From Cryptomeria japonica (lineage: Eukaryota > Streptophyta > Pinopsida > Cupressales > Cupressaceae), in contig NC_081405.1 of the NCBI RefSeq assembly GCF_030272615.1, forward strand, positions 470,944,008 to 471,004,007: DNA of 60,000 bases. Direction: 5' to 3'. The position numbers and the translations under genes were made by a program. Shown piece by piece: positions 24,018 through 36,447 of this stretch. Position 1 is the stretch's first letter. Each line of letters begins with the position of its first letter. The notes below the pieces were generated by a model, which did not search any database, was not told the origin of the DNA, and saw only the letters and a program-made list of their open reading frames with translations.

Positions 24018-24802
24018 CAAACTGAAGTTGTCAATAAGCCATTGGAAAACCTATTAAGGTGTTTGACAAGGCAACATGGAGAGAAGTGGGACAACATTTT
24101 GTCACAGGAATAATTCTCATACAATGACACCATAAATAGGAGTATCGAGAAGTTTCCTTTCCAGATTGTATATGACATCCACCCAAGGGGAGTGTTGGAG
24201 TTAAGAGATTTACCCAAAGAAGAGCCCATTAGTGCAGATGGTGAAGCTTTTACATCAGCCATTAAAGAGATGCATTACCAAGTCAATTCTCATCTCCAAC
24301 AATATGCAATGAAGTATAAGGCTCATGCTAATAAGAAGAAGAGAGATGTATAGTTTAATGTTGGGGATTTGGTATGGGTACATTTGAAGAAGGAGAGACT
24401 CCGAAAAGGCAAATACACAAAACTCATGCAAAGAAAGATTGGACCATGTAAGATATTGAAAAAGTGTGGACAAAATTCCTATGAGATCCAACTTCCTCCT
24501 GATCTTGGATTATCACCCATTTTTAATGTGTGTGATCTTATACTTTTCAAGGGTAGTGACAATGAAGGGGAGTAACCAATGCAGGTTGTAGCAGACAATG
24601 ACATTACAAGGCATGAATCACCTTAGTTGAGAAAAGTGTTAGATAATAGAGTCACAAAGAAGACAAGGAACAAGGAGTACATTGAGTACTTGGTGGCTTG
24701 GCAAGACAAACCAGATTCAAAGGCCGTTTGGATGACAAGTGAGCAAATATCTAATCATGGTGCAGATTTACAAACTCTGATCTCAAGTGGGTTTGAGATC
24801 TA
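24018..24802 (+). pseudogene. Element E pol, part 2: integrase C-terminus and chromodomain
   Basis: It resumes with the catalytic Glu in QTEVVNKPL, then the conserved FPFQIVYDIHPRG, the GPY/F module (VGDLVWVHL ... KIGPCKILKK ... YEIQLPPDLG) near 24364-24520, and a chromodomain (NKEYIEYLVAWQDKP ... AVWM) near 24670-24740. The frame ends at TAA 24800-24802, about 13 bases inside the 3' LTR as I placed it. Chromodomains direct integration to marked chromatin. Stops occur at 24108, 24351, 24573 and 24625. Confidence 0.87.
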
Positions 24803-26300
24803 ACCTCATCAATAAGCTATTCATGACTCTAAAGATGAAGAATAGGATCATTAGGGTGTCTGAGTGTGTCTTCTATTTCATGTATGCAAATAAACCCCAC
24901 CATGTAAGCCCATGTCACCAATTAGGCCAATTGGGACAATGTGGTCAATAGGGGTAATAGATGGTCTAGATTTATGTTTGATAGGTTTTATACATTTTTC
25001 ATAAGTTTTTGGTTGATCCATGTATGTGGATTCCAACCTTAGCCAATATGACAACTTTTTGTGCAAAATTGCAAAAATGCAACTTTTGAGTGCAAAAGTG
25101 CAACTTTTGAGTGCAAAAGTGCAACTTTTTGAAAATCGGTTGGGGGAAGCCTTTCAATGGCTCCAACCCACTCCAAATTTGGTGGGAAGCCATTGGATAG
25201 TTTTATAATCCTTATGGACACAATTACCAAGGTTTTTTCTATTGTAGTTGGAATTAGTGAAGCAATAATACACAAAAATACTTTAGTTTTCCCAGAAATT
25301 TTGAGTCTACAGAAGTTGCACGTGCCTATACAAACTGATTTGAATCCCACCATCCATGGAGTAGATAGGGAGATGAAATAGTTTTCTTTTGGTGGGTGTC
25401 TGAGGTCTTAACTATTTCAGAGTAGAGAGAACCCTCCATTCTTCTGATTATAACCTGAAAAGTGAGGGTTTGGAGAGGGTTTTGAACACAAATGGCTTAA
25501 TCTTGCGCTCTAGTCCACTAGAAGACTCTTCCTTTGGAGGGATGTAGGATAAGCCTCTGTATTTTAGTTTTTTCATGTTTTTTTGTAGGGGAAACTTTTT
25601 TTGTGTGGAGAAAGGACCAAGATTAGGTACGCATCTCTATGTGACTACCTAGGACAAGATATAGGATAGTCATCATAAGTTGTCATAGCAGTGGATTCCA
25701 AGAGTGCAACCCTAGAATTAGAGGTTTCTCACTATCCCCTACATGAACATAAAGCTTTTTTCTTCATTTGGTGTACCGATAAGGGTAGTTGCTTTGTAAA
25801 ATAGGGCTAATTGCCCCTATTAGGTCTCTTAGCCTTTAAAGGGAACATACCTTGTAATTGTAGATCTAGCCAAACCATTTTAGGATCACTACAACTTCCA
25901 AAAGGGTGTTTGAAATGATAATTTTTTTATATGGGTGTGTGTAACACTTTTGAGTTAAGGTCCATTCTATCACAAAATAGGGCTACAAGCCTAGGGGGTA
26001 GATTTCCAAAGAAGGTACAAGGAATTGGTGCCCAAAACCAAAACCAGTGTTTGGAATAGTTCTTAGATGTCATGAATGGATCATTTCTAAAATCCCTAAA
26101 AGTAGGAGTTATTGATATCACTTGTTTGAGAAAGTAAGGCCTTTTACTCATCTTGAGTAGGCCCAAGCCTATTGAGTGTGTGTGTAGTTTCATCCAAGGT
26201 GTGTAGTCCTTCCTTGCAGGACCCTTGTAGTCAATAAAGGGGTCACTAGTCTAACCTTGTTTGGGCTTTTCCTTAGGAGTTTGGGTAGGGATTTTCATCA
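24788..26300 (+). repeat. Element E 3' LTR
   Basis: 1,513 bp, uninterrupted. The first ~20 bases differ from the 5' LTR (TGGGTTTGAG versus TGGTGCATGAG), so the exact start is uncertain by a few bases; from CCTCATCAA onward the match is clear. No separate PPT is obvious before it. Confidence 0.85.
25082..25120. repeat. Hairpin unit in element E 3' LTR (two tandem copies)
   Basis: ACTTTTGAGTGCAAAAGT at 25082-25099 and 25103-25120, against one copy in the 5' LTR at 12929-12946. Confidence 0.75.
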
Positions 26301-26305
26301 CTCAT
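26301..26305. repeat. Target-site duplication of element E, right copy (CTCAT)
   Basis: Matches 12621-12625. Confidence 0.92.
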
Positions 26306-28139
26306 GTTCAAATGCAACTTATTTATTTCCTTCCATTATGATATGCCAACTACCCTATCATCTAGCTAACATGATATGCTTAGTCTTTTCAATGGAAGAC
26401 TAATCCATTTTCCTACATTCATTTTATGTACCAAATCCAAATATTCTTAAACCCTTAATCATTTCCTATCTACATGATCATTATCCATCTATAATGATAA
26501 TGCAATACTTAATGCATAAACATAGTCATCTTTACTTAACTACCTAGTTCATGCTACACATGCATCTATATTCCTATCATGATCATTTCCTTTAACATAA
26601 GTCCCAAACACATAATGCAATAATCTTAATGCCTTACTTAGTTAATAATCTTATATGCTATACATACTTTCCTAACTTCCCAATGCAACCATATGAATGA
26701 CATCATTAACTAAGTATGATATTGTTTATCAACCACAATTCCTACATTATAATCATTCCATTTTCTTAAGGTTCTTCCACATAATAATCTACATTCTAGT
26801 TAATAACCATGAATTTTCTTTCTATGCTATTACAATTAACCAGCCACATAAATCAATCCTATTCAAGGTATAATTATATTACAAACATCTAAGTACATGA
26901 AATCATTTCCTTATGATATACAAGTACATAACTATACATCTTTTACATGATAATATAATACATGAATCCAAGATATTCATCACATAAATCTTCTATAAGA
27001 AACATCCATAAGATGCTACAATGAGAAGAATCCACATCCACACATGAAGAATCCAAGAGAATATCCCAATGGTTGAAAAGCACCAACCACCCGACCATGT
27101 GGAACCAAAGGAACCACCCCCCATGCTAGGAGATGACACAAGCTCCCAACACATAGTCTAGACCTAAATTGGTACCTAACAACCAAAGAGACTAAACAAT
27201 ACAAGGACTCTCAAGCAGGGAGCAACCACAAGAAATCACAAGAAGAAACTCCCAAAGGCATAGAAATCATCAAGGCATGAATGCAAATCAACAAGGGGAC
27301 ACATGTAGGAGTACAGTGTCATCACATACCATCCTCTAACATAACAAATACTATAACACAAGGCACAAGCTTGATGGACATGTGGAGCCATCTCAACCTA
27401 TGAGAGACCATGGGAGATTGACTTGCCATAATAACGGCCTTCCCAAGCTTATCCTAAAACATCCTCCCTAGGATCAAGTCATGGGGCTCAACTATTAATT
27501 ATCTTGATTAGGTGAACCTAATTTCCCACCCATAAATTTATTATTACATTATCATTTGTTTATTTCAAGGTAAACTTCCAATGTTCCCTAGCGGTCTAGA
27601 CTTCATGCATCCATAGAAGGAACCTCATGCAAGCCTATCTATCGTGACTCCAATCATCACAAGGAAGCCCAATCCCCCTAATGTGTTCCCAAAACAAAAT
27701 CACATCAAGGGGATCATATATGATATGTAAATCTGAAAACCATAAGCATCATCATGTAAAAATAACACATACATGAATGTCCAACAACCATAATGCCAAG
27801 TAAACCAATAATGAGCCTTGTAGCATAATAACACATCAAGGGCCACACAAAGACCATAAAAAACTGTCACAAATATGAAATGAACATCAACTCAGTGGAT
27901 CAAAGAAATAAAATAATCCTCACAACATGGCTTATCAACATGTTGGAGATGCACAAAAACCTCCATGGTATGGTTTATCAACATGCCAGAGCTTAAAATC
28001 ATCAAATAATATCAAATGAGATAAACCACAAAGCTAGAAATCATCATTAGACCTCAAAAAATACCGTTGGTACAAGAACAAATAAAAAAATATCATCACT
28101 GATTGACTAATCCATAAAATATTGAAACAACACAGATTA

Positions 28140-28370
28140 GTGCATATGATTAACAAAGAGGTACATTTAACTAACCCTAAGGCGCATTTAATACATTCTG
28201 CAGCGCATTTGAATAGTTCTGAAGCACATATAATCAATTCTGAGGTGCATCTAACTAGTTATGAGGCACATATCAATAACAGAATAGTGTATATGATTGA
28301 TTCAGTAGCTCATATGACAAAATTGATAGTGCATATCATAAAATTATTAGCACATATGACTCAGAAAGAA
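28140..28370. repeat. 21 bp tandem array, 11 units, in the C LTR
   Basis: Eleven units of exactly 21 bp with no indels, consensus near GTGCATATAATNAATTCTGAG. Position 1 is G in every unit and CAT or its variants follow at positions 4-6. Because 21 bp is seven codons, one frame stays open for 84 codons (28122-28376) and reads as a heptad repeat of the type AHLxxSE. Units differ at many positions but not in length, which fits an old array or selection on length. The homologous part of C's other LTR lies beyond 60000. Confidence 0.88.
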
Positions 28371-29439
28371 AAATAAACAAAAAATGCCAGATTATGATTC
28401 CAGATTAAAATTCAAGGAAAAATATATAAGTCTCGAAACCAAGCTGAAAAGTGATGCCCAGACCTAAGGAAACAAATGAAATAAATAAAATGCAAAACCA
28501 TAACCACATCAAGGAGTAACCACAAAACATAGCTCCTCCATACCTGGCCTTGGCTCACTCATACAAATTGACAGAATGACATACATGACCCAATATTACA
28601 ATCAATTTAAAACACAAACATTAACAAGGCTTGGAAAAGGCAAATGTCGATCATAAAAATACAAGAACATCAACAGTCAGATTCTCTATGTCTTCTCCCT
28701 CTCATAGAAATGCCAGACTGAAAGAGCCAAAGAGAAATCCCCAATATAAACCAACTCCTCAAAACAATAATGAAATCTCAACCCACATGGACTCAACATC
28801 ATGCACACAACAATTTATAGGAAGCCAAGTGTAGAGAAATCCTCAAACGATAATTTCCACAGTGTCATGCATTCACAACAAAACAATATTTCCAAAACAA
28901 TAAATTTTCCCACAAAATATAGTAAGAAAATATATATCCCAAAGTTTGTCCATGAAATATTTAATTCCAAAACTGTATAAAACTATAGAATATAATTTAT
29001 TTCAACCCATTTCCCACATACAAAATGCTGACATGAAGAAAACAGAAAATCTGAAAAATAAAAACTTCAAGGAAAGACCTCCAACTTGGATTAGGAGTGA
29101 TGGAGGAAGGTTGATGAAGCACCCACAAAATCCAGCAAGCTCTGAAAGCCAAAATCTAAGCTCAAAAATAAAATTGTAGAGAAGATTCAAAAGAGTGTAA
29201 CCTGACAACAAGCTCAGGCAACCAGATAAAAAGAAAACCAAGCCTAAACCCTAGCCTCCAAGACAAAACCCTAGCCTCAAAGTCAAACAATGAAAATATT
29301 CCAAAAGACAATATATTTTACATACCCCACTAATAGTACATTTTATTTTCTCATTTCAAATTTGGTCAATGAGACTAAACGGTGGGTGAGGAAAATATTA
29401 AAAACATATTTATAATTGTAAATTGAATGTGAAAGGATT

Positions 29440-29840
29440 ATAGTATGAGGTACTTTATTTCCCCAATATAATAATAATTAGACTATACAAATAACTATAG
29501 GTTACAATTAATTAAATAAATCAAATGGGTAATTAAATAGATAACCCAAGGCTTATAAAATAAATAAATAACCTCTAATAAATATTATTCAATATTAAAA
29601 TATTAAATCAATGATAAACACTAAATAAATAAATAACTAAGCCACAAATATTAATTAAACATTAAACACTAAATAAACCTTTAATCAACAATAAATAAAT
29701 ACTTAAACAATAAATTCTAAGTAAACAATAAATAAATAAGTATTAAATGTCAAATAATCAAAACACCAATAATCCAATAATTAAATTAAACATTAATAAC
29801 TATTTAATCTCACATCAATTAATTAAATAAATCAATAAAG
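29440..29840. repeat. A+T-rich low-complexity block in the C LTR
   Basis: Dominated by AATAAATAA and TTAATTAAAT words with very few G or C. No clear unit length. Confidence 0.7.
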
Positions 29841-30534
29841 ACTTGCATACTCTGAGAAACCATAGCTCACTAACTAACATGGCGAATTACGCCAAGACGT
29901 TGACGACTTGAGGTAGACATCTTAGATCTAGAGTATGTGAAGGGAACTTGTGTCAACTTCCAACCACATGCCATTGGGATTTAAAGACAACACTCGGACC
30001 TGTGGAGTCAAGTGGATTCGGTGACTAGTACCTACAAATCCTGCAATCACAAAGCAACGATACAACATATGCATATATATCAAAATAGGCAAGTGATAGG
30101 GAATCACAACGGCACATCCCGCTCGCAATGAGTGATGTGACATTGCCCCTCTCATGAAGACAGTCATACAATAATCAAACACATCTCATAATCCACTCAT
30201 CATATGTAATCATGAAATAGGTTTAGTGGAATCATAATAGCATCAAATGCATTATCGATATAAACTATCAATAATCCATCAACATAGTAATGCATATATA
30301 ATCCATCAAGAATATATGATCCATCAAACACATATATCCATCAAACTAGATGATCAATAATGATAGCATCATCATCCATATAAATTATCAAAATAGCATA
30401 TTTCCAAATAATGTCTATCATCATAATGAGTAACTGAACACATGTAGAATCATAATCTAAAACATCATAAAGAGTCTAGATAAGTCTATCATGCATGAAA
30501 TAAAAGTCAAGTCAAGTCAAGGAGGGACACTACA

Positions 30535-30548
30535 TCCTCCCCCCTTTT
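30535..30548 (-). other. Polypurine tract of element C
   Basis: On the minus strand AAAAGGGGGGAGGA directly precedes the LTR start TGTAGTGTCCC, as expected for plus-strand priming. Confidence 0.85.
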
Positions 30549-30589
30549 CCTAGGCTTACTCCTAGAAGCCTAAGAACAAATAGGGGTAA

Positions 30590-33500
30590 AGCTCTCTCAT
30601 CCGTGCTGCATCCTCCCAAGTAGTTGAAGAATCACCAATTGGATCCCACTGGACCCTTACCTACTCTCTATGCTCCATCCTCTGAGGAGCATCTCTCAAC
30701 GCTGAAGAATGCACATGGGCTCCAAAGAAAGTTGCTCGCCCTCTACCTATAATGCATTCCAATCCAAAACATATGATACATGAGGATGATATAACCTCAA
30801 AATAGAAATATGAAACACATAATGGATGCAGGACAAGCTAGGTGGCAAGGCAAGGCAATAAGCCACATGATCAATCCTCTCCAAAATCTTGAAAGGTCCA
30901 ACAAACCGAGGCACCAACTTAGAGCCAACTGAAAAACTCTCAAAAACACCTTATCGCCAACTGAAAAACTACCTATCCACATCATGTGCATCTACATACT
31001 TATTTTGTCTATCCTGCACCACAACCAAATTCTCTCTGATGTAAACCACCTGCCACTCCATATCCTATAACATCTCCAAACCAATATGCTCTATGTCCTC
31101 CAAATAGTCTCAACTCAAGGGTGTATGACATGGTCTACCATACAAATCCTAGAAAGGAGACATACTGATAGAACTGTGATAACCATTATTGTATGCAAAA
31201 TCTACCAAATAGAGATACTCCTCCCAACGAGACTGCTGATCCATAACATACATCCTCAACATGTCCTCCAAAACCTAATTCACCCTCTTCGTCTGACCAT
31301 CTGTCTCAGGATGATATGCTAAACTAAATTTTAGTTGCATTCCTATAGCATTATGAAGTGCAGTCCAAAAGGATGATGTGAACATTGGACCACAATCTGA
31401 TATAATATGTCGAGGAATACGATGCAACCTCACTACTCCCTCCAAGAAAATCCAAGCCACTATTGTTGTTGTATATGATGACCTAGTTAGAAAAACGTGC
31501 ACTAATTTGGTCAACCTATCAATGGTGACCATAATAGCATCATGTTGATGAGAAGACATAGGAAATCCATAGATATGATATCCCATTTCCAATTTGGAAC
31601 CAAGTTCAACTGTAATAACCCTGTTGGATGCTGATGTTTTGCCTTCATTCATTGACACTCTAAGCAACATGACACAAAATCTGCAATATCTCTCCTCATA
31701 CCAGCCCAATGATATATTTATCTCAAATCTGCGTGCATCTTCTTAACAACTAGATGTGCCAAGTAACATGCACGATGTGCCTCTAACATGATCAAATCTT
31801 GAAGACCATTTGATGGTGGAACATAAATATGTCCCAAATGCCTAAGAAGACCATCCGACTCAATTGAATAACCTGCATATATACCCTCAAGAGCTCTACT
31901 TGTGGCTACCTCTACAATAACCTCCTGGTACCACACATCTAAAGGAAGGGTACAAAGAATATGGCTCCTCAAATCCACACTAAGAGACACTGCTGAAATC
32001 TTATGCCTCCTATGGCTCAATGCATCTACTACCACATTCTCCTTTTCTTGGATATATCTCACCTCAAAATCATACTCGCATAGGAACTCCATCCAACGCC
32101 TCTGCCTAGCATTCAAATTAGGCTACGTGAAAATGTATTGTAAACTGCTGTGAACATTGTGCAACTCAAATCTATTCCCAAGGAGAAAATGCCTCCATCT
32201 AACTAAACCATGAACCACAACCGCTAACTCTAGATCGTGGATAGGGCAATTCAACTTATGATCTTTAAGTTTACGTGACTCATATGCAATCACATGGCCA
32301 TCTTGCATCAACACTTCTCCTAGACCCTCCAAAGAAGCATTTGTACACACCATGAAATCACCTAAAGTATCTGGCACTGCTATAATAGGTGCACTAGTTA
32401 GATATTCCTTAAGGATCCAAAACGTTGTCTCACACTGCTCTTTTCATACAGACTTCTTCCCTTTCCTTTAAAGAGAAGTGATAGGATGGGCTATCCTGGA
32501 GAAATCCTGAACAAACCTATGATAATATCCTGCAAGACCCATAAAGCTACAAACCTCACCCACATTAGTGGGTGCTGGCCAATCAACAATCACCTAGATC
32601 TTAGAGAGATCTACTACGATACCCTCTCCTGAAATCACATGAGCAAGATATCGAACCTCTGACTAGAAGAACTCACACTTCGCCACATTGGCATACAACT
32701 GATTCTCCCATAGGCACTGCAAAACCTATCTCAAATGATCCTCATGCTCCTCATCTGATCTTGAAAACACAAGAACATCATCAAGAAATACTAGCACAAA
32801 TTTGTCCAAATAGGTCCTAAAAACACCATTCATCAAGCTCATGAAAATTGATGGTGCATTTGTAAGACCAAAACGCACCATTGTAAACTCATAGTGTCCA
32901 TGCCTAGTACAAAAGGATGTGCGATGAATGTCTACCTCATGAATTTTCAACTAATGGTACTCGAACTTAATATCTATCTTAGAGAAGACCTTTGCATCCT
33001 TAATCTAATCAAATAAATCATCTATACTTGGTAAAGGATATCAGTTCCTCACAGTCACCTTATTAAGTTTCCTATAGTCGATGCATAAGAAAGGAGATCT
33101 ATCCTTCTTCTTCACAAACAACATAGGTGCACCCCATGGGGACACACTAGGATGAATGAATCCCTTAGCTAACAACTCCTTTTACTACAATCTCAACTTG
33201 CTCAACTCTTGGGTAGTCATCTGATAGGGATCCTTAGAGATAGGCTCAGCTCCTGGCACCAAATCAATTTTGAAATCAATATCATGCTTGGGCGGCATGC
33301 CCGAGATCTCACTAGGAAAAATATCTGCAAACTCCAGTAGGATAGGATGACGATGGAGAAGATCCACTATACTCTCTCCCCCATCCATGTCATTCACCCT
33401 CATAGAAAATAATTGGTAACCCTTACATGCACACCTCTTCATCTGCATAGCATAAATCATGCGAAGAGAAATGGGTCTTTGAATCCCCACTATCTCCACA

Positions 33501-33870
33501 CTCTCCCCGCTATCATCCACACATTGTACTCTCTTACCCTGACAATTAATCTAAGCTCGATGAGACTCAAGCCAATCTATACAAAGCACAATATCATAGG
33601 ATCCCAAGGGTAAGACATGAAGATCCACTATGGTATGGCAACCACCTACAACCAAGGAACAACCAAGCACAAGGGAGTCCACTATGACCTTAGACCTCGC
33701 AACCAACTCTACCTACCACCTATCATCTTTCTTTACCACAGAAAGCCTACATCGCTCTACTAGAAAAGGAGTAATAAAATAATTTGAAGATCATAAATCA
33801 AATAGCACTGAGAAAGAGATACCTCCTATCATGCCCGTGGTCTCAACAACTGGCGCCTGATGCTCAGCCT
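30590..33870 (-). pseudogene. Element C pol: protease, RT, RNase H, integrase, chromodomain
   Basis: Minus-strand order: degenerate protease near 33810 (LFD...SSNYFI, with the DSG core broken); RT with [26 protein letters not shown] and catalytic FLDDVLVFS near 32800; RNase H with VCTNASLEGLGEVLM (Asp to Asn in the usual TDAS) near 32345; the RNase H tail YIQEKENVVVDALSHR; integrase with AHRACYLAHL, the second Asp in HIISDCGPMF and YHPETDGQTKRVN, where the catalytic Glu has become Lys; a GPY/F module with GDKVFLRV and a shifted GPF; and a chromodomain near 30730-30590 (VQWDPIGDSSTTWED). Many stops and at least two frameshifts. It is clearly a chromovirus but is inactive. Confidence 0.9.
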
Positions 33871-33984
33871 GACAGTTATCTACCACCGCAAACACACGAT
33901 GTGATCTACCTATATCTCCAACTATAGGCTCAGAAGTAGCTGACTTCTATTGTCCTGACATCTGATAAGTCCACTAAGGAAAAT

Positions 33985-35124
33985 GAATGGAAATGTGTCC
34001 TGGCTTCCCACATGAAAAGAAACCTCTCCTACCAAATCCTCTACTCATTGGAGTAGCACCCAACTGCTGAACACTGCCTCTACTAGAAGTTGGTTAAGAA
34101 CTCAACACTGACTAAGAAAGAGTAGTCCTCTTATCACACTGATGACTACAAATTATGTCAACCTAAAATCTAACACCTCATACAAAGCTCTAACCCTGAA
34201 GATGTCTCTTCTTAAACCAATGGTCACTGTGGAAAGAAGAAGGATGGCTCCTAGCAACACCTAAAGTCTGTGGTTGAGAACCTCTCACAACAAATCCTAT
34301 AACTGGAGCACTAACTGACTGTTCATCTATTGCACATCTATAAGCTAAAGCCAAATTCTCCTCTTCTATCTGCACCTTCTCCACACCTGCCTCCAAAGTC
34401 TTAAGTTCGTGCATCCTTACCTCACCATTAATATGATCACTGAGGCCTCTCACAAAATGTTGAATCAACATTGGCTCATCTGCAATCCCAACATACTATC
34501 TAAGCTCAAAGAACCTATACTCATACTACTCCACAATCATCCTTTGTTGTCTCAAATTATGAAACTCACTGGCCTTCCTCTGTCTCCAATTTTGTGAAAG
34601 AAATCTAGCATGAAACCACTCCAAGAACAAATCCCAAGATACTGTCACTATGTCCAAATGCAACTTCTGCTCCTCTATATGGCACCATGTCGATGCAAAA
34701 TCACAAAGGTTCATGGTCACACACCTCGCCTTAAAAAACACCTACTCAAGTCCAATAGCCATGTCTCCGCCTCCATGCCACTACCTAGACCATCAAAAGT
34801 AGGAGGGTGAGACCTCAACATGTCTCTCATGTGACTAGCTATAGACACCTCCTGATCCACCTCAACTTTCCTCCTATGAGAACATGAGCGCTCTCTCTCC
34901 TGATGCTCCAAATGATGAGACTCCTCTTGCTGATTCTCCTCTTATCTCAATCCTAATCGACCAAGTAGCTCCTCAAGCACGTTCACCAGCTTCGGAATTG
35001 CATCACGTCTAGACTGATTCTATTGCTGCTACTGATGCTCCTCATGGTGTGACTCTTCAGAAACCTTAGGTCAAGGATTTTGACGAGTACCCATGCGACC
35101 AACACGATGATGATCTCTACCCAT
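33985..35124 (-). pseudogene. Element C gag
   Basis: Start taken at the ATG at 35124 (MGRDHHRVGRMG). The capsid region has SHPPTFDGLG ... AETWLLDLSRCF, then SWDLFLEWFHARFLSQ and FVRGLSDHI, all typical of gypsy Gag. A partial zinc knuckle (FSCGKPGHI) is visible near 34020-33985, with the first Cys and last Cys not preserved. Several stops. It leads straight into pol on the same strand. Confidence 0.82.
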
Positions 35125-35370
35125 AGAAGGAATCTTGTCTAAACAAGATGCAAAGAAAACTATAAAAGGATGATAAATCCAAGAGAACAAAAATACCCTT
35201 TGATACCTCACTCAAACTGGGGCTAATATGAGCCAAGGAATAAAAATGAACAAACTAGGGCAAATAGAATAAAAAATAACAAGCAGGGATAAAACCACTG
35301 GGCTACCCCATGCTAAGTGCTAACATGTACAATGGGCTCAAATGAAACCAGAGTACCCAATGTTTGAACA

Positions 35371-35387
35371 AGGGCTTTGATACTAGA
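35371..35387 (-). other. Primer-binding site of element C
   Basis: On the minus strand TAGTATCAAAGCCC, a decayed form of the initiator-Met tRNA PBS, begins next to the LTR end (TTACA). Confidence 0.8.
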
Positions 35388-35608
35388 TGTAATGCCCACC
35401 AAAATACCCTAGAGAAACTAAGGATCTAACATACTAAAAGGAGATAAAAAAAAATTTAACACCTAATGCTACACATCATATCATCTGTGCAATGTGAATT
35501 AACATTTATTATCAATTAAGGATAAAGGAAATAAACAATTTCTCATAAGAGTTAACCAAATACACAAGCAGAATAAACATCACAATCATTAAAACTATGT
35601 CTCTAGGA

Positions 35609-35613
35609 TACCT
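35609..35613. repeat. Target-site duplication of element D, left copy (TACCT)
   Basis: The right copy at 52525-52529 is TATCT, one C/T difference. The flanks rejoin to match the C LTR at 12531-12540. Confidence 0.8.
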
Positions 35614-35780
35614 TGTTTTCCTTGATTTCAGCACGGCCAAAATCGTGAGGCAACCCTACAAAACAGGTTTGTTTCATACCTTACGACCTCCGGGAGAGCT
35701 TGATCGACTCAGTCGGTTATCTCATTTAGCTTTTTCATTTTTATTGTTTTCTAAGTTTTTAAGATTTACAGTTTTTCCTA

Positions 35781-36043
35781 CAGGTCAGACTTTAAAGTCC
35801 GACCTGCAGGGTTCCTTCTTTCTAAAAGGAATTGCACATCGAACTTTAAAGTCCGATGTGCAAAGGTTTGATTTTCCCCTATAGATCAGACTTTAAAGTC
35901 CAACCTACAAGTAATCCTTCCCCTGCAGTTCAGACTTTAAAGTCTGATCTGCAGGTTTTTTGGTCAAAAGTTACATGTCGGACTTTAAAGTCCGACTTGC
36001 AAGGGTTTTATTCCTGCATGTCGGACTTTAAAGTCTAACATGC
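35781..36043. repeat. Palindrome array, part 1, element D 5' LTR (6 units)
   Basis: Six imperfect palindromes of 26-32 bp, at 35781-35810, 35834-35861, 35882-35909, 35923-35954, 35973-36000 and 36016-36043. Each is centred on CTTTAAAG with arms such as GCACATCGGA/TCCGATGTGC or CTGCAGGTC/GACCTGCAG. Spacers of about 12-24 bp are unrelated to each other. The core GACTTTAAAGTC is far better conserved than the spacers. Confidence 0.92.
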
Positions 36044-36447
36044 ACTGCGTAATTAGGAATTAATGGTCACATTTATTGCTAATTATGGAGATTATTTATT
36101 AACTTTTTGGAGATCATTTCTTCATTCCCATTTTTTGAATTCTCCTCTACACATGCCCTCTTCCTTCCTCCTCCGATTTCGCTCACCGTCCTTACGGATT
36201 TGTTGGATTTTCATCATAATTTCATTTTATCATTGCGGATTGAGGTAGGCTTTTTGTTCTATTTTTATTCATTTTGGATTTTCTCCCTTGCATCATTTTC
36301 TCTTTTCTTTTCTCTCTCTGCCATTTTCCTTTGGGTTTCTGTTGATTAGAGGCGCATCGAATATTTAAAATCCGATTGTTCTTGAAATCTCCTGATCTGC
36401 AGGCTAATGAGTGGAGGGATCCGTTTATTTTTCCCTCTTCCCAAAGA

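Larger units (their letters stand above)
12626..26300 (+). mobile_element. Element E: Ty3/gypsy chromovirus, carrying nested insertions F and G
   Basis: The element has a 5' LTR 12626-18614 (with F inside), an initiator-Met PBS, gag, protease, RT, RNase H, integrase (with G inside), a chromodomain, and a 3' LTR 24788-26300. Without F and G it is about 7.7 kb. TSD CTCAT on both sides. The RT/RNase H sequence ([24 protein letters not shown]) and the chromodomain place it in the chromovirus branch of Ty3/gypsy; the exact clade is not resolved. Coding regions have several stops. By-eye LTR divergence is about 7 percent. Confidence 0.93.
12311..30534 (-). repeat. Element C 3' LTR, split by element E
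   Basis: It consists of 12311-12625 plus 26301-30534, about 4.54 kb once E and one TSD copy are removed. Plus-strand ends are TGTAATGCCC and GGACACTACA. Compared with the right copy it lacks roughly 130 bp around 26943. It contains a 21 bp tandem array (28140-28370) and an A+T-rich block (29440-29840). No convincing ORF was found in it. Confidence 0.86.

Noticed and set aside
28122-28376. 84-codon protein with heptad repeats
   Set aside because: Openness follows from the 21 bp unit; no start context or homology supports a real gene, so kept as a DNA repeat only.
35781-36043. CRISPR-like array (regular palindromic repeats with spacers)
   Set aside because: Repeats are imperfect and vary unit by unit, spacers are short and uneven, the array lies within an LTR and is copied in the other LTR, and no Cas gene is present in this plant-type DNA.
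36107-36349. 80-codon hydrophobic frame present in both D LTRs (also 48197-48439)
   Set aside because: LTRs are copies of each other, so shared openness is not independent evidence, and composition is T-rich.
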